Below are positions 60,382 through 64,000 of a stretch of DNA of 64,000 bases, one piece after another. Origin of the DNA: JBGAPH01 sp046349955 (GTDB lineage Bacteria > Planctomycetota > Planctomycetia > Pirellulales > JBGAPH01). Position numbers and translations under genes: made by a program. The stretch's first letter is position 1. The number at the start of each line of letters is the position of its first letter. Location: the NCBI GenBank assembly GCA_046349955.1, contig JAXMBI010000001.1, forward strand, positions 186,001 through 250,000, given 5' to 3'. The notes under the pieces are model-generated. The model searched no databases. It was not told where the DNA came from and was given only the letters and a program-made list of their open reading frames with translations.

Positions 60382-60682
60382 CTACGTCACAGGGAGTTTC
60401 CGGTCAACGCGCTGCCTAGGTTCCACGCATCGCGGCGGCAGAATTCGGGGAACCGGCGCGCCAAAGTGTTGCCTCGACGGATAGCAGGGCGAAAATAGGT
60501 TATTCCGTCGCTGCGGCCTCATTCTCTTTCGCACCTCATCTCGGCACACCGACGGCGAACCGATCGTGCCAGCCGGCACAATCGGCAACAGTTTCACTTT
60601 TGGGCCTCTTTGTCCGGCGGGCATTGGCGTTCCGCGCTGCGGAGCGCTCCCTCCTGCTTTGCCGGCGACTCTTTATGCTTCG
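60382..60682. other. intergenic region between divergent regulators
   Basis: About 300 bases separating the NtrC-type and NarL-type regulators. No clear promoter, operator or repeat was recognised. Confidence 0.4.
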
Positions 60683-61315
60683 ATGACCATTCGAATCGCC
60701 ATTGTCGACGACCACGAACTGGTGCGGGCGGGGCTGCGGCAGGTGCTGTCGCAGGGCCCGATCGAGGTCGTGGCCGAGGCGGGCAGCGGCGCCGAGGCGG
60801 CCCGCACTGTGGGGCGCTCGCGCCCCGACGTGTTGCTGCTCGATGTTCGCCTGCCTGACCGTGACGGCCTCGACGTGCTCGAGAAAATCCTCGAGGACAC
60901 GCCCGAGACCAAGGTCGTGCTCCTCTCGGCTTACGAGAACCCTACTTACCTGGCCCGGGCCGTGGCGCTGGGCGCCGTCGACTACCTGCTCAAGGGGGCG
61001 ACGGGCGAGCAGATCATGTCGGCCGTGGTGCGGGCAGCCGACCCCGCCCAAGAGCGGCACGGCCGCCTGCGCGACATTGCGGCGCTCATGGCCGAAACGC
61101 CCCCTGCGCCGGCGGAAGGACACCAACTCACAACGCGGGAACTCCAGGTCCTGCGGCACCTGGCGCTGGGCTTGAGCAACCGCGAGATCAGCCGCTCCTT
61201 GGCGATCAGCGTGGAAACGGTGAAGGAGCACGTGCAGAACGCGCTGCGCAAGATCGGCGCGGTCGACCGCACGTCAGCCGCGGTGTGGGCGGCCAAGCAG
61301 GGGCTGGTGCCGTAG
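60683..61315 (+). CDS. NarL/FixJ-type response regulator
   Basis: 210 aa. Receiver 1-118: IAIVDDHELVRAG (D9, D10), phospho-acceptor D54 in LLLDVRLPDRDG, and Lys in YLLKGAT. LuxR-type HTH at about 145-205: LTTRELQVLRHLALGLSNRE and SVETVKEHVQNALRKI. No kinase lies beside it, so it is an orphan. The ATG at 60683 gives the normal start. Confidence 0.93.
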   Translation: MTIRIAIVDDHELVRAGLRQVLSQGPIEVVAEAGSGAEAARTVGRSRPDVLLLDVRLPDRDGLDVLEKILEDTPETKVVLLSAYENPTYLARAVALGAVDYLLKGATGEQIMSAVVRAADPAQERHGRLRDIAALMAETPPAPAEGHQLTTRELQVLRHLALGLSNREISRSLAISVETVKEHVQNALRKIGAVDRTSAAVWAAKQGLVP

Positions 61316-61421
61316 GCTCTCTCTTGCCTACTGACCTGCAGCACGAGAGCGCGCGCAAGGGAGAACCCCGCGGGTCCCTGGTCGAGCCCGGCCTGACCTC
61401 ATCACGGGCCGGAGCGCACGG

Positions 61422-62255
61422 CTAGCGTCCGGAGCCCGAGATGGCGCCCTCTTCGGGGCTGCTCGCCGTGGCGTAGAGCCGCTTGGGAATCCGCCCTGCC
61501 CGAAACGCCGAGCGCCCGGCTTCGAGAGCCGCACGCATGGCCCGGGCCATCAGCAGCACGTCGCGGGCATGGGCGATGCCGGTGTTGAGCAGCACGCCAT
61601 CGACTCCCAGTTCCATGGCGAAGGCCACGTCGCTGGCCGTGCCCACTCCGGCGTCGACGATCACCGGGTAATCCGGGTCGCCGTCTTTGAGATACTCGAG
61701 GCAGATGCGGATGTTGTTGGGGTTCAGAATCCCCTGCCCTGAGCCGATGGGGCTGCCTGCCGGCATCACGCTCACGGCGCCCGCCTCTTTCAGCCGACGC
61801 GCGGTCATCGGGTCGTCAGTCGTGTAGCACAGCACCTGAAAGCCCTCGGCGACCAAAGCTTCCGTCGCCTGCAGCGTGCCGATGGGGTCGGGCAGCAGCG
61901 TTTTCTTATCGCCCAGCACCTCGAGTTTCACCCAATCGGCGCCCGGGTTTTCGAGCCCTAGCAGCAGTTCACGGCCGAGCCGGGCGACGCGGATCGCGTC
62001 TTCGGCCGAGAAGCAGCCCGCGGTGTTCGGCAGCAGCGTGTAGCGCGAGGCGTCGAGGTGGTCGAGCAGGTTGCGGCCCTGGTTGTCGAGCAGCCGTTCC
62101 CGCCGCACCGCCACGGTGACGCAGTCGGCCCCCGAGGCCTCGAGCGCCTGGGCCATCAGTTCGTACGAGGCGTACTTGCCAGTCCCTACGATCAACCGGC
62201 TGGAGAGTGCGTGCGTGCCGATGCGGAGCAGATCGGCGTCGAGATCGGTGGCCAT
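61422..62255 (-). CDS. thiG: thiazole synthase
   Basis: 277 aa. Forms the thiazole phosphate of thiamine from 1-deoxy-xylulose phosphate, ThiS-thiocarboxylate and dehydroglycine. Schiff-base lysine K110 in ADWVKLEVLGD; LIVGTGKYAS, LLPNTAGCFSAEDA, PIGSGQGILNP and VDAGVGTASDVAFAMELG are family blocks. thiS lies 39 bases upstream on the same strand. Confidence 0.96.
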   Translation of the reverse strand: MATDLDADLLRIGTHALSSRLIVGTGKYASYELMAQALEASGADCVTVAVRRERLLDNQGRNLLDHLDASRYTLLPNTAGCFSAEDAIRVARLGRELLLGLENPGADWVKLEVLGDKKTLLPDPIGTLQATEALVAEGFQVLCYTTDDPMTARRLKEAGAVSVMPAGSPIGSGQGILNPNNIRICLEYLKDGDPDYPVIVDAGVGTASDVAFAMELGVDGVLLNTGIAHARDVLLMARAMRAALEAGRSAFRAGRIPKRLYATASSPEEGAISGSGR

Positions 62256-62294
62256 GGAGCGAGCAGAGAGGGCTGCGGCGGCAAAGCCGGCATT

Positions 62295-62495
62295 CTACCC
62301 GCCGCCTACGAGCGTCACCACTTCCACACGGTCGCCGGAGGCGAGGACCCGTGATTCGTGCTTCGCTCGCGGCACGAGCTCTTGATTGACCTCGACCGCG
62401 ACGTGTCGCACGTTCAGGCCCAGCTCGACGAGCAGTTCGGCCACGGTGGTCGCGTCGGCGATGGTGCGCGGTTGGCCGTTGTAGGCGATTTCCAT
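62295..62495 (-). CDS. thiS: sulfur carrier protein ThiS
   Basis: 66 aa ubiquitin-like protein. MEIAYNGQPRTIADATTVAE start, VAVEVNQELVPR in the middle, and C-terminal TLVGGG ending in the required diglycine. The ATG at 62495 is chosen over a longer frame that begins inside a dispersed repeat. Confidence 0.92.
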   Translation of the reverse strand: MEIAYNGQPRTIADATTVAELLVELGLNVRHVAVEVNQELVPRAKHESRVLASGDRVEVVTLVGGG

Positions 62496-62520
62496 GCGGA
62501 CGGGGGTCTTTGGCGAGGCG

Positions 62521-62552
62521 CCCTCACCCTGCCCTCTCCCGGAGGGAGAGGG
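62521..62552. repeat. CCCTC/GAGAGGG dispersed repeat, short copy
   Basis: CCCTCACCCTGCCCTCTCCC followed by GGAGGGAGAGGG. Lies just upstream of thiS. Confidence 0.75.
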
Positions 62553-62588
62553 TTCTGAAGGCGGCGGGAAAAGCACAACTACCGAAAT

Positions 62589-63122
62589 CTACTGATCGCG
62601 GATGGCGACTTGGCGGACCTGCCGTTTGTCGAGGAGGACGAAGCGGCTGGCGAAAGGGGCCGCCAGGGCCTGGCTCGAGGGGTTCCAGGGAATGGCGTAG
62701 GCCGCCAGCCAGCCGCCGGTGGTCTCCATCACGTAGACGACCGTTCTGGCCTGGCGAATGTTGCCGCCGGGACGCAGGAAGTCGGCGCCGCCGGTGACCA
62801 TCAGAAACCGCGGGTTCTTGATGTCGGTGGCGTTGAGGTCGGCCAGCACGTTGCCTTCGAAATACCCGGTGAAGCGGCCCGTGCGGAAGTTGATCGCCGC
62901 GCCGCGGAGCTCGCCCGTGAGAAAATCGAGGCAGAAGATGCCTTCCATCCGCTCGTCGAGCAGCCCGGTGGCGATGGCGAAGTTCTCGCCCGAGTCGGTC
63001 GCCGAGGCGTGCAAGGGAGTGTGAGGCCAGATGCCAGGCAGTGCCACTGAGAGCACCAGTCCGATCAGCACGCCCAAACCCAGCCAGCCCGTCTTGGTCG
63101 ACAAGAATCGATCGAAACTCAT
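62589..63122 (-). CDS. hypothetical membrane-anchored protein of 177 aa
   Basis: One N-terminal membrane segment (TGWLGLGVLIGLVLSVALPG), then an extracytoplasmic domain with repeated beta-like pieces (EGIFCLDFLTGELRGAAIN, RTVVYVMETTGGWLAAYAI, RFVLLDKRQ). No family recognised. It is upstream of thiS on the same strand, 93 bases away with a repeat between, so it may or may not be part of the thiamine transcript. ATG 63122 is chosen; a longer upstream frame is not supported. Confidence 0.65.
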   Translation of the reverse strand: MSFDRFLSTKTGWLGLGVLIGLVLSVALPGIWPHTPLHASATDSGENFAIATGLLDERMEGIFCLDFLTGELRGAAINFRTGRFTGYFEGNVLADLNATDIKNPRFLMVTGGADFLRPGGNIRQARTVVYVMETTGGWLAAYAIPWNPSSQALAAPFASRFVLLDKRQVRQVAIRDQ

Positions 63123-63279
63123 ACGTGTGCTCAGCTTGCTGGGATTGCGGCTCGAAAGGGAAGCGATTGGCCGAATCGTACCGCCGCCTGCCAGGAGATT
63201 CCAGACGACTCCGCTCGCTTCGCAGAACGGGGCCGCGAAGGCTTGCCAAGGGGAGCGGCGTTCTGGGCGAAAATGCCTG

Positions 63280-63307
63280 TTGACGCCCTCTGCCAGTCCA
63301 GTATCAT
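63280..63307 (+). promoter_or_regulatory. candidate promoter of the str operon (rpsL)
   Basis: TTGACG (63280-63285) and TATCAT (63302-63307), 16-base spacer, 46 bases upstream of rpsL. Strong match to consensus. Confidence 0.65.
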
Positions 63308-63353
63308 GGTGGATTCCCGTCGATGGACGGCGGTCCCTTCGTAGAAATGTGCC

Positions 63354-63722
63354 ATGCCCACGATCAATCAGCTCATTCGCAGTAACCGCAAGCCGCCACG
63401 GAAGTTCAGCAAGTCTCCCGTGCTCGACAAATGCCCGCAAAAGCGGGGCGTTTGCTTGCAGGTGAAGACGATGACTCCGAAGAAGCCGAATTCGGCGCTG
63501 CGGAAGATCGCCCGCGTGCGGCTGTCGAACACCAAGGAAGTCACCGTCTACATTCCGGGCGAAGGCCACAGCCTGCAGGAGCACTCGATCGTGCTCGTGC
63601 GCGGCGGCCGCGTGCGGGATTTGCCGGGCGTGCGTTATCACATCGTCCGCGGCGCGCTCGACACGTTGGGGGTCGAAGGCCGCCGGCAGTCGCGCAGCCT
63701 GTACGGCGCCAAGAAGCCGTAG
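63354..63722 (+). CDS. rpsL: 30S ribosomal protein S12
   Basis: 122 aa. MPTINQLIRSNRKPP start, decoding-site TPKKPNSALRKIARVRLSN, IPGEGHSLQEHSIVLVRGGR and DLPGVRYHIVRGALD. Lies in the 30S A-site and is the streptomycin target; the key lysines (KKPNS) are wild type. First gene of the str operon. Confidence 0.98.
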   Translation: MPTINQLIRSNRKPPRKFSKSPVLDKCPQKRGVCLQVKTMTPKKPNSALRKIARVRLSNTKEVTVYIPGEGHSLQEHSIVLVRGGRVRDLPGVRYHIVRGALDTLGVEGRRQSRSLYGAKKP

Positions 63723-63772
63723 GCCGGACTCACTCGAACACTCGTTGGAACACTAGGTAGGAATTCGCTCGC

Positions 63773-64000
63773 ATGGGCCGCATCACCGCCAGCCATACGC
63801 ATCAACGGCCGGACCCGCTGTTCAATTCGTTGCTGGCCACCAAGTTCGTCAATTGCATGATGTGGGACGGCAAGAAGAGCGTAGCCCTGCGGGTGTTCTA
63901 CGACGCGCTCGACGTCATCAAGAACAAGATCCCCGATGCCGAGCCGATCGACGTGTTCACGACCGCGGTGGAGAACGTCAAGCCGTCGATCGAAGTTCGC
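63773..64000 (+). CDS. rpsG: 30S ribosomal protein S7 (3' truncated by the window)
   Basis: The first 76 codons are present: MGRITASHTHQRPDPLFNSL, KFVNCMMWDGKKSVALRVFY, IKNKIPDAEPIDVFTTAVEN and VKPSIEVR. It binds 16S rRNA 3' domain and starts head assembly. 50 bases after rpsL, the usual order. Confidence 0.96.
   Translation, partial: MGRITASHTHQRPDPLFNSLLATKFVNCMMWDGKKSVALRVFYDALDVIKNKIPDAEPIDVFTTAVENVKPSIEVR

Noticed and set aside
62589..63353. TPP riboswitch in front of the thiamine genes
   Set aside because: No conserved CTGAGA or ACCTGA-type elements seen on the minus strand upstream of thiS or of the 177-aa gene.

Overview
The window is a GC-rich chromosomal stretch from a planctomycete, most probably of the Pirellulales type. 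The assignment rests on families typical of that phylum: four DUF1559 pseudopilin-like genes, a DUF1501 protein with a Tat signal, Tat-exported Gfo/Idh/MocA oxidoreductases, a cyclophilin carrying dockerin-like repeats and a PEP-CTERM tail, an STN-domain VWA protein, a GyrA with two GyrA boxes, and many adjacent sigma-54 activators. No lineage marker such as 16S rRNA is present, so the rank below phylum is inference.

Layout. 1-4.5 kb: the 3' part of a giant PknK-like hybrid sensor kinase. 4.7-6.0 kb: a FadL-type outer-membrane protein. 6.2-9.1 kb: three tandem DUF1559 genes, facing a cyclophilin. 10.4-15.1 kb: catalase, an oxidoreductase, FabH and a BshB1-like deacetylase. 15.2-17.7 kb: groES-groEL with a candidate operator and a canonical terminator. 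18-23.7 kb: the complete pyruvate dehydrogenase complex in the order E3-E1-E2. 24.1-26.6 kb: a VWA/STN/Gly-Met-rich protein split by a one-base frameshift. 27-31.6 kb: gyrA and an aldehyde dehydrogenase. 31.8-36.5 kb: a DUF1559 gene divergent from a GntR(YtrA)-ABC transporter module, with two matching operators between them. 36.8-41 kb: DUF1501, Uma2-like nuclease, oxidoreductase and a ParDE pair. 41-44.8 kb: cysteine desulfurase and transketolase. 44.8-46.96 kb: a decayed, lower-GC region with relics of an OmpA-like gene. 47-55.5 kb: tgt, cmk, plsC, an SBP56 protein, a bestrophin, a pyroglutamyl peptidase, a DNA polymerase III delta' subunit and YjbQ. 56-61.3 kb: csrA, two sigma-54 activators and a NarL-type regulator. 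61.4-63.1 kb: thiamine genes thiG and thiS. 63.3 kb to the end: rpsL and rpsG, the head of the str operon.

Most of the window is housekeeping. The accessory signals worth following are: the GntR/ABC/pseudopilin regulon with its paired operators; an NtrC-type regulator whose phospho-acceptor Asp is replaced by Glu; the split VWA-STN protein with a Gly/Met-rich tail; the cyclophilin with two kinds of sorting or assembly module; and several families of short dispersed palindromic repeats. Three genes (the VWA gene, tgt and possibly the bestrophin) read as if one base were missing, in two cases in a run of five identical bases, so base-level errors in the assembly should be considered before calling them pseudogenes. 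No tRNA, rRNA, CRISPR array, insertion sequence or prophage was recognised.
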